Assembly (NCBI GenBank): GCA_933228895.1
Contig: OW121854.1
Span: 9,117,131 to 9,181,130, forward strand
Length of the DNA stretch: 64,000 nucleotides
Origin: Platycnemis pennipes
Lineage: Eukaryota; Arthropoda; Insecta; Odonata; Platycnemididae
Direction of reading: 5' to 3'
Position numbers and translations under genes: made by a program. The notes under the pieces were generated by a model. That model was not told the origin of the DNA and made no database searches. It was given only the letters and a program-made list of their open reading frames with translations. Of this stretch, positions 42,042 through 52,794 are shown one piece after another; positions within the stretch are counted from its first letter, which is position 1, and each line of letters begins with the position of its first letter.

Positions 42042-42378
42042 GGTTGGTTGGTTATTTAGGGGAGGCGACCGACAGCTGAGGTCATTTGCGCCATTTTAGG
42101 ATAGGTGGAGAATTGGGTAATGATAGGAGTTTTTAGGGAACGGAGGAAGGGTGGAGAGAAACCCGGCGTCGGCATTAGCCTACTCTTAACGAAAGGCGCC
42201 AAGGGGACCACGGATTAACGTCCCATCCGACGGACGGAGTACTGTACTTGAAATGCCCTCCACTAGGCACTCAAGTGGGGACCGGTTTTCCACTGATAAA
42301 TCCGCCTGTGCCGGGAATCGAACCCGAGCCCTCGGGATGGGAGGCCAGTACTCTAGCCACCACACCAACCCGATCCCT
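42042..42378 (-). repeat. tRNA-derived SINE
   Basis: The minus strand begins with a tRNA-like head: GGTGTGGTGGCTAGAGTACT, GGCCTCCCATCCCGAGGGCT, CGGGTTCGATTCCCGGCA. Box A (TGGCTAGAGTACTGG, 42359-42345) and box B (GGTTCGATTCC, 42323-42313) are both good pol III promoter matches. The body contains CCGTCGGATGGGACGTTAAT and ends near 42042 with CCAACCAACCAGC. It lacks the rest of a tRNA acceptor structure, so it is not a tRNA gene. Confidence 0.85.
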
Positions 42379-42384
42379 ACGCTG

Positions 42385-42490
42385 GAAATACTTGAAAAAT
42401 GGTGGTACAGGAGAATGATGGAGATCAAAGTGATGGACCGAAAAACTAAGATGTTATCAGAAGAGGGCGAAGAAGGCATATCTTGAAAAT
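42385..42490 (+). mobile_element. Short RTE-like fragment
   Basis: GGAAATACTTGAAAAATGGT and TACAGGAGAATGATGGAGAT correspond to the (E/M)WWYRRMMEIKV segment of the RTE-like copies. It is cut off on both sides, directly next to the SINE at 42378. Confidence 0.55.
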
Positions 42491-42760
42491 CGTTAACTAT
42501 TCGACTCAAAAGCCTATATAGGAACTCTCCTTCAATACGTCTTTAAAAGCTCCATAATCAAGGGCATTAAAAGACGGCATTAAAGTACTAAGAGCAAAGC
42601 CAGCACACATGAATTACCTATTAAGATGAGAATCAATAATTTACATTAGTTGCCTCTGCTTTAGAATGCTTTTGATGCATTTTAGAAAAAAGTCTTATTA
42701 TCTATGTGCTTTATTAAATCTATTACATCATTCAAAAATAAATAAACTACATTACTACGT

Positions 42761-43335
42761 GTCATAACTAGAGATGGGTAAATTACCGTAATTTTCAATT
42801 GAGGTAAATTACCGTGGTAAATAACGGTAATTTTCGAAAATTACCGTCATTTTCCGGTAATTTTAAGCTTTGAGATGCAAATCCTTATCAGAGGACTCCA
42901 AAAGAAATCAAATAGCATTGAGATACAAATGCCGACGCTTATAACAAACACATCACGACGTTTATCAATAATAGCTCATTAAAAAATTAAAGCAAAGTTG
43001 GCAGCAACTCGCAATTTGCCTCTCTTTTGTCATACTATGAGAAATTTTCGTTCCAAAGACATACCTCTGCGCAATGTGCATTTGTTATTTTACTCTGAAT
43101 TTATTGGAATCAATCATGGACACAATGTAAAAAAAATCGTTTTTGGTTCTTAATTTATAGTATTACCAATTCCAATGGTTTATTCGTGAGAAGAAATTTT
43201 CTGAAAAAGAACTTTTCTGAAAATTACCGTTCATTACGGTAATTTTCAGGGGTGTTGGTAATTTACGAAAAATACCACGGTAAATTACGAAAATTACCGC
43301 GGTAATTTACCAAGTTGCCCATCTCTAGTCAAAAC
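42761..43335. mobile_element. hAT-type MITE with 8-bp target duplication
   Basis: Termini TAGAGATGGG and CCCATCTCTA (42769 and 43327) are perfect inverted copies of a typical hAT end. The flanks GTCATAAC (42761-42768) and GTCAAAAC (43328-43335) form an 8-bp duplication with one change. Many copies of (A)ATTACCG(T) and its inverse fill the subterminal 100 bp on both sides. The 350-bp core has no transposase frame. Confidence 0.9.
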
Positions 43336-43504
43336 ATGGTATTTATCTCTCATTTTCATCTCAATAGTCACCGCGAAACTAACTACTAACGATGTAATTT
43401 AGAGTATAGCAATTTAGCGGAGTAAAGCATCTTATTTAACGAGTAATATACAGTAGATATAGACTTCATTATGGATATTGAGTAACTATATGAATCGCCA
43501 CCTA

Positions 43505-43835
43505 CAGTTATCAATCCTAAGATTGGTTTGACGCAGCTCTCAACTCAATTCTCCTATTAGTTATCCTCTTGCATGTTATATACACGGGTCTTTTTATCCA
43601 GACCCTCCACCGCTTGCTCTAAATATCATTCAAGTCCTTCCCTTGTCGTTCTTCCTGTTCACTCTTCCCTCGACGATTTTCTTCTTCAGGCCATCACATC
43701 TCAAGATATGATCGATTAGGTTGTCCCGTTTTCGTCTTAGGGTTTCCAGAAGTCTTCTCTTTCCTCCCACTGTTCTTACGAGCCCTTTTTCCTGCAATTC
43801 AGCCGATCCATTTCATCATCATCCTTCCTCTGCAA
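43505..43835 (-). mobile_element. RTE-like 3' fragment
   Basis: On the minus strand this carries the end of the RTE-like protein and the tail. Landmarks are the complements of AATCCTAAGATTGGTTTGAC near 43512 and of the (V/L)NRKIVEGRVNRK-like segment near 43670, and ATGATGAAATGGATCGGCTG near 43810. It contains many stops. Confidence 0.75.
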
Positions 43836-44424
43836 CATCACACATTTGTAGTCTTGATTTATAAAGCAGGGTGAATCTCCGAACACATTGCAGCTAAAAT
43901 GATAACCTGAATATCCGCGAGAGTTTACACCCGTACACGTCAAATGTCGTAATGGACGAACTACCACCATTTTCCGTACTGACTCAGCAAGGTCGTTTCC
44001 CACGCCAAGCGAGCATCCCAGGGGAATTTGACCTTAAGCAATTTCATCACCGCTTACGAGTTGGCCGACTTATTCGGAAAGGAGGTTTCCCTCGGAAATT
44101 CAAGAGAAAACTTGCCGCCTTCGACTAGTTCAGCGACGGTAGCCGTTTTCCTACCCGGAGGAAGGAGGCAATTCCTCAGACGCGTGCGAAGGAAGCTTCG
44201 AGCATCTCGTTCGGTCCAGGATGAAATATGCCGTTAGGACCCGAAATCTTAATTGAGCAGTTCGATTTCGGATTCGTGTTCCGCGCTCCGAGCGATTTCG
44301 AACAACCCTGCCGATTAATTTCAGAGACGGTTAATAATTGCCATCGTCGTCAAAGTGACCAGAATCAGGGAAAGACGCAAAGGATAGGAGAGTCGTGTAC
44401 ATTTTTTGGCACGAATAAAAATAA

Positions 44425-45640
44425 TACTTCATCATCATTAACAGTTAACCATCTTTCGAATGATTTTGACATAGCTCTCCACTCGATTCTCCTATCGCTT
44501 ACCTCTTTACATTCGCATAATTCTTCTATTTCACAGCCTGTAAAACATGTTCTATGTATCTCATCCGAGGCCTGTCTCTTCCTATTACTCCCGTTCACTT
44601 TTCCCTCGACAATGGGGGCGTTTACTCGGAATCGAAATCGCAATTTTGTACACGAAATCGTTAGATAGAAACGAAAAATGAATTTTTGTGAAAAAATTAA
44701 TGTTAAAGCCACAACCATTCACTCATAAATCAAAAATTAAAATAAGCAAAATGTGACACCCACCGAAAAAGCTGCTGTGATAACATATGACTTCATTTTC
44801 CTCCCATCCTTGACTGCTTTTAGGGGAAGGAAAGGGAGCGGAGGAGGGTTCTCGGAAGGTCTGCTCGCACAGATGCTGTCGCAACTGCTCCTATTGGCAG
44901 AGTCAGCTATGCCCCCCATTGCGATAAGGCAAAGTAGCTTCGCAGGCTCAGTTGCGATTGGACGAAGTCGATATACGTCAGAGGTTGCACCACGCCCACT
45001 TTTCGGAAAGGGTTAAAAAAAATCAGTTTTTCGCCGCTTATAACTCGGGAAATAATTGACGGATCAAAAAACGGAAAAATACGGGTCTTATTACTTTACA
45101 TACTCTATCAGATTTGGCAATTAAAAAATATGGTAAACGACCCCATTGTCTTCACCAGATCATCATGTCTCTAGATATTTCGGATTAAGTTGTCCCATCT
45201 TCTTTTCAAAATTTTCAGCCGACCTCTCTTTTCTCCCTTAGAATTCTTCTTAGAATTTATTTGTTAGTCACTTCGTCGACCCATTTTATCTTCATCATCA
45301 TTCGGCAGCACCTAATTTCAAATGCTTCCAGCTCTTTTTCTGCGGCTGCTGTCCATGTTTCACCGCCATAAAGAAGCATTATTCCAGATTATGATCCAAT
45401 GAAATTTTTTCTCACTTCCACTCTTGTATTTTCGGCTTCAAGTGTATTTTTCTTTAGGTAAAATGCCCTTTTCACCTGGGCTATTCTACTGATAATTTCT
45501 TTCTTGCTTCGTCCATCACTGGTTACTCGGATATCAGGATATCAATACTCTTTCTGCTTATCAAGTTCTTGCTTCCCATGGTTAACGTTTTCTTTTGGCA
45601 TCTTTTCCTCTACTGCACACCTCTACCTTACCTTTCTCTT
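44425..45640 (-). mobile_element. RTE-like copy interrupted by a MITE
   Basis: Two parts, 44425-44609 and 45149-45640, are collinear with the copy at 50515-51125 and are separated only by the MITE at 44610-45148. The minus-strand protein relics include the region of FLYGSEAWTMTAAE and MKIKWVDE. Frames are broken. Comparing with the uninterrupted copy gives the pre-insertion site of the MITE. Confidence 0.85.
44610..45148 (+). mobile_element. CAATGGGG MITE inserted in an RTE-like element
   Basis: It starts CAATGGGGGCGTTTACTCGG and ends GGTAAACGACCCCATTG. It splits an RTE-like sequence whose uninterrupted form at 50696 reads CCTCGACGATTGCCTTC. The comparison suggests a very short AT or similar duplication and element ends at GGGG...CCCC. 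Confidence 0.9.
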
Positions 45641-45744
45641 TCGAAATCCAATTTCCATGTCTACCAAAGTCTTCTTTGAAGTCTCTTCTACCATGTTTAT
45701 GTGAGAAAAGATGAAAACACCAGAGTATCTCCGTAAGTAAGGAA

Positions 45745-46165
45745 GCAATTCATCAAAACGTACATCTGGAGCATGTTCATTTACGGCAGTGAGGCATGGA
45801 CGATGACAGCAGCGGAGAAGAAAAGGGTGGAAGCAATCGAAATATGATGCTTTCGAAGAATGATGAAGATAAAATGGATTGACAAATGAAGAAGTCCCAA
45901 GAAGAGTAGGAGAAAAGAGAAGTCTGCTGAAAACTATAAAAAGAAGACGGAACAACCTAATCGGCCATATCTTAAGACACGATGGCCTGATGAAGACAAT
46001 CGTCGAGGGAAAAGTGAACGGGAAGAATGGAAGAGGCAGGCCTCGTATGAGTTACATGGAGCAGGTCGTAAAGGACGTGAAAGAGAGGAACTACGTTGGT
46101 ATGAAGAGGTTGGCCGATAGAAGAATCGAGTGGAGGGCTGCGTCAAACCAATCCTAGGATTGTTG
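45745..46165 (+). mobile_element. RTE-like 3' fragment, plus strand
   Basis: Reads (R)KQFIKTYIWSMFIYGSEAWT, then MTAAEKKRVEAIEI, a frameshift, EEVPRRVGEKRSLLKTIKRR, HILRHDGLMKTIVEGKVNGK and RRIEWRAASNQS. It ends at the GTTGACCCTTGATGATC tail. 5'-truncated. Confidence 0.85.
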
Positions 46166-46349
46166 ACCCTTGATGATCTCTGTATTAGTGTCAGAGTACT
46201 CCAGTACTAAGACTTAATAGTACTTTCTTACAACTAAAGTCACGTCAAACAAAAGCGTAAATAAGTAAACGTAAAGAAAAGCATTACTTAAAAAAAGTGT
46301 AAATGGTGTGCAGAGGTATTTAGTCTGGCGTAAAAGCCATCGGGTTACT

Positions 46350-46880
46350 CATTAACGACGAATTTCGACACTAATTACATAGCCGTCGAGTTGAAGGAGG
46401 CGGCATTCTGGCGCGAGCAGCAAAAGCCAGGGCGAGCGATATCTCATGCGATTCCCCATGGGGCTCATTCTCGAACGCGGTGTCGACAACCCGCTGCGCG
46501 CCGTGACATATTGAGTGGCACGAATGAATGAAGCGGACAAACGCACGTCGCGTTGCGCCGGTTCGTTCCCCGTCAAGGGCGATTAATAACGCGAAGTATC
46601 CAGGAAAATAGAAGGGATAAGGGGGAGAGAGAGGAAACCGATCGCGAAATGAAAGTCGATTGCCTTTCATTCCCGTTAATCATGCCTGAATTAACACGCC
46701 GTCTGATGCGACGATCGTCAAGGTCTCGAGAGGACAACCCCTCCATCTAACCGGGATCGTCGCATCGATGCACTCCGACGCGTAGTTGAGACACGGCGCG
46801 ATAAAACCCGTGTCTCGTACCGAGGAGAGACTTCTCGGTGAACGCGGATTGAAGGACTTACCGATACGGCAAAAGGGAAT
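46350..46880. other. GC-rich, CpG-containing segment, no gene assigned
   Basis: Distinctly more GC-rich than its flanks, with many CG dinucleotides. A 12-bp inverted pair GATGCGACGATC / GATCGTCGCATC lies near 46705-46766. Open frames occur on both strands but none resembles a known protein or fits the phase needed upstream of the mtd exon at 38320. It might be a promoter region or an old element. Confidence 0.3.
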
Positions 46881-47955
46881 AGTTCCCGACAGAAATTTCA
46901 CGGGATGTATAACGATGCTTGGAATTCTGATGGGAATTGGAGTGTCATACAATGACCGAAGAATTATACACAGTCTGTACAAAAACCAAGTAGCTGTGAT
47001 AAAATCTGGACCCAGCTGTGAAGAGGCAAGAATAAGGGAAGGAGTGAGACAAGGCTGCGCACTGTCTCCCGTAATTTTTAATGTTTACATCGTGAGAGCC
47101 ATAAATGAAGTCAAGGAGAATTCTTCTGGAGTGACTATCCACAGAGAAAAAATAAGCATGCTGCGATACGCTTATGACATAGCTATCATAGCAGAGACAG
47201 AGAAGGAACTGAACAAGATTCTAGTAACCATGGAAAGGACAAGGGCCAGATATCAGCTGAAGATAAATAAGAAGACGACTAAGATATTGGTGTGCAGCAG
47301 GAAAGAAGAGGCCAAAACCAATGTCAAACTAGGAAAACAAAAACTTGCAGAGGTTAAAGAGATCTGTTACCTAGGAAGCTGAGTAACCAACGATGGACGA
47401 AGCAAGAAAAAAATAGTAGAATAGCCCAGGCAAACAGGGCATTTCTACTAAAAGAAGAATCTACTTACAGCTGGAAATACAAGCGTAGAAGTAAGGAAAC
47501 AATTCATCAGAACATACATCTGGAGCATGTTTCTTTACGGCAGTGAGTCATGGACGATGACAGCAGCGGAGAATAAAAGGGTGGAAGAATTCGAAATGTG
47601 GTGCTACAGAAGAATGCTGAAGATTAAATGGATCGACCTAGTAAGTAACGAGGAAGTGCTAAGAAGAGTAGGAGAAAAGAGAAGTCTGCTGAAAACTCTA
47701 AAAAGAAGAAGGGACAACTTAATCGGCCATATCTTGAGACACGATGGACTGATGAAGATTATTGTCGAGGGAAAAGTGAACGGGAAGATTGGAAAAGGCA
47801 GGCCTCATGCAGGTATGTGATACATGGAACAGGTTGTGAAGGATGTAAAAGAGAAGAATTACGTCACAATGAAAAGGTTGGCCGATAGAAGAATTGAGTG
47901 GAAAGCAGCGCCAAACCAATCCTAGGATTGTTGACCGATGATGATGATGTATAAC
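46880..47955 (+). mobile_element. RTE-like non-LTR retrotransposon with partial reverse transcriptase
   Basis: The longest RTE-like copy here. The frame to 47382 covers the palm region: NDRRIIHSLYKNQVAVIKSG, ARIREGVRQGCALSPVIFNV and a motif C reading RYAYDIAII instead of the expected YADD. The second catalytic aspartate position is thus altered. After stops and a frameshift at 47382-47450 it resumes with FIRTYIWSMFLYGSESWTMT and LLKTLKRRRDNLIGHILRHD, ending at a GATGATGATG tail near 47950. The endonuclease domain is missing (5'-truncated). Family known for RTE-type LINEs in arthropods. Confidence 0.9.
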
Positions 47956-47989
47956 AGAGGTGTGGAAGCGAAGTATTGAGCAGGGAGCT

Positions 47990-48334
47990 ATAAGAAATAA
48001 TTGGAGAAATTGATTGCCGAACTGACAGATTCAAAATGTCCCTTTTTCCTCGTACAATTAGGGATATGAATATCGGTAAATAAGTCCAATACGAGTGAAT
48101 CAATCCATAGCATAGGTAGTTGCATGTTGGTGTAAGGACTTTAAGCTAACCCAACTAACAGCATGTTTTTGCATGCTTACTTTCCCATTTTAATCTTTTT
48201 AAATAGTGAAGTTTAGCCTAATATATTAATATTAATCCTATTTTATGCATGATATGTAGTGCATGTGTGGTGAGAATTCACCCCCTGCCACACACCTTTC
48301 TGGTGGCTTGCAGGGTATTATGTAGATGATGATG
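47990..48334 (+). mobile_element. CR1/L2-like LINE 3' end, family 1
   Basis: Starts at the coding end (EIDCRTDRFKMSLFPRTIRD) and continues through the 3' UTR to CACACACCTTTCTGGTGGCT and GCAGGGTATTATGTAGATG. It follows directly after the RTE-like tail at 47955. Confidence 0.85.
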
Positions 48335-48550
48335 ATGCTCAACACTTCTCAAGTTGTTAACTTTCTCATTCTCCTCCACACCCATACATGTAACATCTCT
48401 CTCCAATGGTATTATAAATTAAAACGTTATTTTAATCAATGTAATATTGTTAAAATGGCGCTGGGTCTTGCCTCAACTGCGTGCGTAAACCAGGAATTGT
48501 TTCCTGAACACCGTCTGGAGCGAGGGGGCTAAAATGCACAGTAGGTGGCG

Positions 48551-48849
48551 TTGGCATGCTAACCTAGGGGTGAAAATGAAATCAGAATGGGGGTTCTTGG
48601 GAAGGATTAGGCCCCACCTACTCCAATTAAAGCAACGAAAAGTTTCGTGCGGCCTCTTATGGAGGCTGCATGTGTATTAAAACATAAATAACAAGAAATC
48701 GAACCCAAATTTCATCTCAGCGGATTCTTCCTGAGGCTATTTAACGGAGGTATAAATGATTCCCCAGGAATTTTAGTTCATCTCTAAAACTATTTCGAAT
48801 GTAATTTGTTCAAACTACACATTTGGCGCTTGTTTGTGTTTTTGACGCA
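48551..48849 (+). repeat. Interspersed repeat, copy 2 of the family at 28366
   Basis: Collinear with 28366-28674 over about 300 bp with indels, sharing GGAAGGATTAGGCCCCACCT near its start. No inverted termini or frames. Class unknown. Confidence 0.7.
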
Positions 48850-48856
48850 ACTTACA

Positions 48857-49129
48857 CCTATGACAAGCAAGCCTAAATTTTGCCTAACTTCCCAACATTT
48901 CAGGGGCATAATAGTATTGTACACGTAAGCATTAAAGCTACTGCATATTATATTGCTATCAAATTCAATATGGAAACTTTCACATATCTTATTAACAAAG
49001 CAAGGTACATGTTAACTCACGCAACTGCATATTCGGAAAACAGGATATTTTAATGCTTACGGATACATTTCTTTTACGCCCCTGAAATTTTGGGTAAGTT
49101 AGGCAAAATTTAGCCTAGCTTGACATAGG
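48857..49129. mobile_element. Fold-back element with long inverted repeats
   Basis: Left arm from CCTATGACAAGCAAGCCTAA and right arm ending TAGCCTAGCTTGACATAGG are inverted copies for about 75-80 bp, sharing AAATTTTGCCTAACTT, TTTCAGGGGC and GTAAGCATTAAA. The spacer is about 110 bp. Non-coding. Confidence 0.85.
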
Positions 49130-49133
49130 ACGT

Positions 49134-49263
49134 GAAGTGATGATACTTTGCACTTTTCCACATAAAATATTTTATTACAAAGGAGTCAACATGTTTCACT
49201 GCACTGCAGCATCATCAGGACTAAGGACTAAGTATGTGGAAAAGTTCAAAGTATCATCACTTC
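49134..49263. mobile_element. Second fold-back element, 130 bp
   Basis: GAAGTGATGATACTTTGCAC and the following TTTTCCACATA pair with the right end TATGTGGAAAAGTTCAAAGT ... ATCATCACTTC over 31 bp with one mismatch. It lies 5 bp after the previous fold-back. Confidence 0.85.
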
Positions 49264-49784
49264 AATTCCTACAATGGATTTCCACAATGTATCAGCCTCC
49301 GCCATTCATTTCAGAGCTTGAAATAGGTGCAATTTCCTCCGTTTCTTGGTCGAAGTTTTAAAATGCATTCCATTATTCAACTTACTGCTCAAAGTTGTAC
49401 CGCGTGCAAATAAAAAAACTTAATCTGTGCGAGTAGGTATAGCAAGTAGCTATAGCCCGGACCTACCAAGAAGCCCGATACCTTCTCAATTCAACTGCGA
49501 AGCCTCCATCACCTCCTTTGTTGGGTTGACCGTTGCAGTGAGTTCTGTCTACCGACTCCAACCAAACAACCTCCCTCCCCACCCCTAGCAACCGCCAAGC
49601 CTGCATCAACGCCCGATAAGGGCGTCACGTCTCGGCAAAATTCCGAAAAAAAACGTACAAGAGAAAAATGCGACGCATTCCCTTTCAGACTTGCGAGCCT
49701 GTTTCTGATTTCTCCAGCAAAGCATCCATGGGATTGAACAGCCTGAATGAACCGAAGTAGAATTTTTCACTGGTTGGCAACGCC

Positions 49785-49880
49785 GAGTTTCATTTGACGC
49801 AGTTCTTCTGCCTATTCTTCTATTTTTTAATTTCTCAACTTGTACATTACTCCTTTCTGCTACATCTTTATCCTTCATGT
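49785..49880 (-). mobile_element. Short RTE-like 3' relic
   Basis: Minus-strand translation reads KDKDVAERSNVQVEKLKNRR then IGRRTASNETRR, matching the VKDVKERNY...RLADRRIEWRAASNQ end of the RTE-like protein. Low identity. Confidence 0.65.
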
Positions 49881-50089
49881 CTCACCTGAGGACTTCCTTT
49901 TCAGATTTTTCCTTCACATTTACTGCAAAAACTGTGTTACGGGAGCATCACTAATTAAGATATTAGCATCTTGAAATTTGAGAGGGTTTTAATAAACTGG
50001 TTATCATAGAGTTCACTCATTTGTTCAACTACCATCACATTAAAATCATTCAACCATCTCCTCATTTTCCTTTTAGCCATAGTTGTAAA

Positions 50090-50128
50090 TCACGTCCCTC
50101 ATCTCACATCTTGAGATGAGGGACGTGA
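50090..50128. repeat. Perfect 17-bp stem with 5-nt loop
   Basis: TCACGTCCCTCATCTCA (50090-50106) and its exact inverse (50112-50128) flank CATCT. It is not followed by a T run, and its role is unknown. Confidence 0.85.
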
Positions 50129-50514
50129 CATTTCACGTGAAAAAATTCCACTTTCGCTCCTTCTTTCACACCTGATCCCTCTTCTACCTCCCCACTCTTA
50201 TACCTTCAATCCATCATGAATTGGTCCATCCACTCTCGTGAAATTCTCTCACGACATTATTTTCATATTCCTGCCCGCACCACTCGCAAAGTGAGTCTGT
50301 CATACTCACCCGAATCCCTCCCGACAATTTCTCTACGACCCCTTTACTGCATCCATTCATCACATCCTTATTCAATATCCTTACGAAGAGCTGCCCTCCC
50401 TCAGACCTCTTCGCTTCATGTAACGATTTCATCTCTCGCTAGCAACGCCTCCACTTTCAATAATCTGTTTCCTTTCCCACGTGTGATGTCCCTGTTGGGA
50501 TCTTGTTTGTTTCA

Positions 50515-51125
50515 CCTGTCATCATCATCAGTCATCAATCCTCAGATTGGTTTGACGCAGCTCTCCACTGAGTCCTTCTATCAGCTCATCTCTTCATATT
50601 TTCGCATTTCTTCTCTTTCACATCCTTCATCACTTGATTCCATGTATCTCGCACGAGGCCTTCCTTTGCCATTCTTCCCTTCCACTTGTCCCTCGACGAT
50701 TGCCTTCATCAGGCCATCATGTCTCATGATGTGGCCGATTAGGTTGTTCCGTATTCTTGTCAGGGTATTCAGAAGACTTCACTTTTCTCCCACTCTTCTT
50801 AGAACTTCCTCGTTACTTACTCCGTCGATCCATTTAATCTTCATCATTCTTCTGTAGCACCACATTTCAAATGCTTCCACCCTTTTCTTTCCGCTGCTGT
50901 CATCGTCCATGCCTCACTTCCATAGAGAAACACGCTCCAGATGTATGTTCTAATGAATTCTTTCCTTACTTCTACGCTTGTATTTCTAGCGGTAAGTAGA
51001 TTCTTCTCTTGATAGAATGCCCTCTTTGCCTGGGCTATTCTACTAACTATTTCTTTCTTGCTTCGTCCGTCGTTGGTTACTCGGCCTCCACGGTAACAGA
51101 ACTCTTTCACCTCTTCCAACTTTTG
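50515..51125 (-). mobile_element. RTE-like 3' fragment, best preserved minus-strand copy
   Basis: The minus-strand frame 51119-50844 reads EEVKEFCYRGGRVTNDGRSK, VSRIAQAKRAFYQEKNLLTA, FIRTYIWSVFLYGSEAWTMT and breaks at CGATEE. Further relics run to the tail near 50519 (AATCCTCAGATTGGTTTGAC complement and ATGATGATG). It supplies the uninterrupted reference for the MITE site at 44610. Confidence 0.88.
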
Positions 51126-51624
51126 TTACTCCTGTATTCACTGTAAAACCATATTATTTTTTAGCCCAATCAAAGGCCTTAATTGCTAACTTTGGTGTCA
51201 AATAAATGAATTATATTTATTACTAGTTTTCCACCGGAGAAGGTTGGTCTAAATGGATATATATTTCTTCCCACAACCCCCAAATTTCACTTGATGTCTC
51301 TTTTCAGCCCCTCATACCTGCTTCCTCCCTTCGTTCTATTCAAAATACACTTTCTCCTCCCTCTATCACGCTTGCCCAGCATTCTTCCCTCCATTACTTA
51401 CTTCAGAATATTCACGCCTGTTGTTCCCTTCTCTATGCATACCTTCAGCCTCATCCATTTTTCCAAATATCAATTTCCTTTCATTCCAGCTACATATTTT
51501 CATCCGTCTTCCTTCATTCAACGCACCATATTTTCTCCATCCTTCTCCGTACTCAGGTCTCAAAAGCTCCGCGTTGACTATACCATCTTGAACCGTGGAA
51601 ACGTGGAATCCATTAAAACGTAGA

Positions 51625-52378
51625 ATCCATTAAATATCTTGGAATAAGACTGACAAATGATCTTTCCTGGGGTAAACACATAAGTGAAATAATGGGTCAA
51701 GCTAATCATAGCCTTGGATTCATCAAAAGAGTATTGGGTAAATGTGACGAACATGTACGAGAAATCAGCTACTTTTTCCTTGTTAGACCTCATTTGGAAT
51801 ATGCTGCTAGTATATGGGATCCCTACGAAATCGGTCTAAATAATGAACTTGAACGTGTGCAGCGAAGATCGGCAAGATTTGTAAAGGGACGGTACGATAA
51901 CCTTATTAGCGTAACCAGTCTATTAAATGAATTAAATTGGGAATCATTGTCAGATCGCAGGTTGAAATTAAGACTTAATCTCTTAAACGAAATCCAAGAC
52001 CATATTTTCAGAGATGATGTTAAAAATATTTTGCGGACCCCAACTTACTATGGTAGACTGGAGCATATTCATAAAATTAGAGAAATTGATTGCCGAACTG
52101 AGAGATTCAAGATGTCCTTTTTTCCTCGTACAATTAGGGATATGAATAGCAGTAAATATATCCAATACGAGTGAATCAATCCGTAGCATAGGTAGTTGCA
52201 TGTTGGTGTTAGGACTTGTGGTAACCCAACTAACAGCACGTTTTTGAATGCTTAGTTTGGTATTTTTATCTTTTTAAATATTGCAGTTTAGAGTAATATA
52301 TTCATGCTAATCCTTTTAAATGCATGATATGCAGTGCATGTTTGGTGAGAATTCACCCCCTGCCACAAACTTTTGTGA
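51625..52378 (+). mobile_element. CR1/L2-like LINE 3' fragment, family 1
   Basis: The frame 51692-52174 reads MGQANHSLGFIKRVLGKCDE, FFLVRPHLEYAASIWDPYEI, ELERVQRRSARFVKGRYDN and LNELNWESLSDRRLKLRLN and ends at RTIRDMNSSKYIQYE. The frame is intact over 160 codons, so it is one of the youngest copies here. The 3' UTR stops inside the tail at CCACAAACTTTTGTGACAGG, where other sequence takes over. Confidence 0.92.
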
Positions 52379-52790
52379 CAGGGGGGCACGGCTTTGGTAT
52401 GTAAGCGGAATACAAACTTGCGGAAAAAAACCTTCACCATAATATATTTCACGTTTCACAAACACACAAAAACCCGAAAATAAAAAAGAATGTTCCTCGT
52501 AATTTTCGGATATTACCCTTATCTCACTATACGACACGTTCTTCCTGCCTCGTGCTGCTTTTAGTCTCAGGGCGAATCTCAGCATTTCAAAGGGATCGTG
52601 GTAGGCTTTCAGAGGGCGACGACTCACGGAAAATTTTAACGACTCACCCGAGATAATTGCCCGCATGGGACGTGGGACTCATGCCAGAAGCACTGTCTAC
52701 CATTATCCGTCCTTAGGTGGTGAAGGAGCGTAAAAAAAACAAAGTTTAATAAAACGAGAGTGGGGTCACGGGAAATATTTTATAAAAGTA
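52378..52790 (-). other. Unassigned segment with a 116-codon minus-strand open frame
   Basis: The frame 52666-52316 reads MRAIISGESLKFSVSRRPLK, then FEMLRFALRLKAARGRKNVS and continues through VKREIYYGEGFFPQVC into the truncated LINE tail. It is basic and has no motif that I recognise. The left limit coincides with the LINE break at 52378, so it may be an inserted or captured repeat. No second copy was found in the window. Confidence 0.35.
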
Positions 52791-52794
52791 CTGA

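Noticed and set aside
42302..42378. tRNA gene on the minus strand
   Set aside because: The A and B boxes are good but the acceptor stem does not pair and the sequence continues into a SINE body.
44028..44237. Plus-strand 69-codon frame (MTLSNFITAYELADLFGKEV...)
   Set aside because: No family resemblance, and no splice continuity with a neighbouring exon. Kept as unexplained GC-rich DNA.
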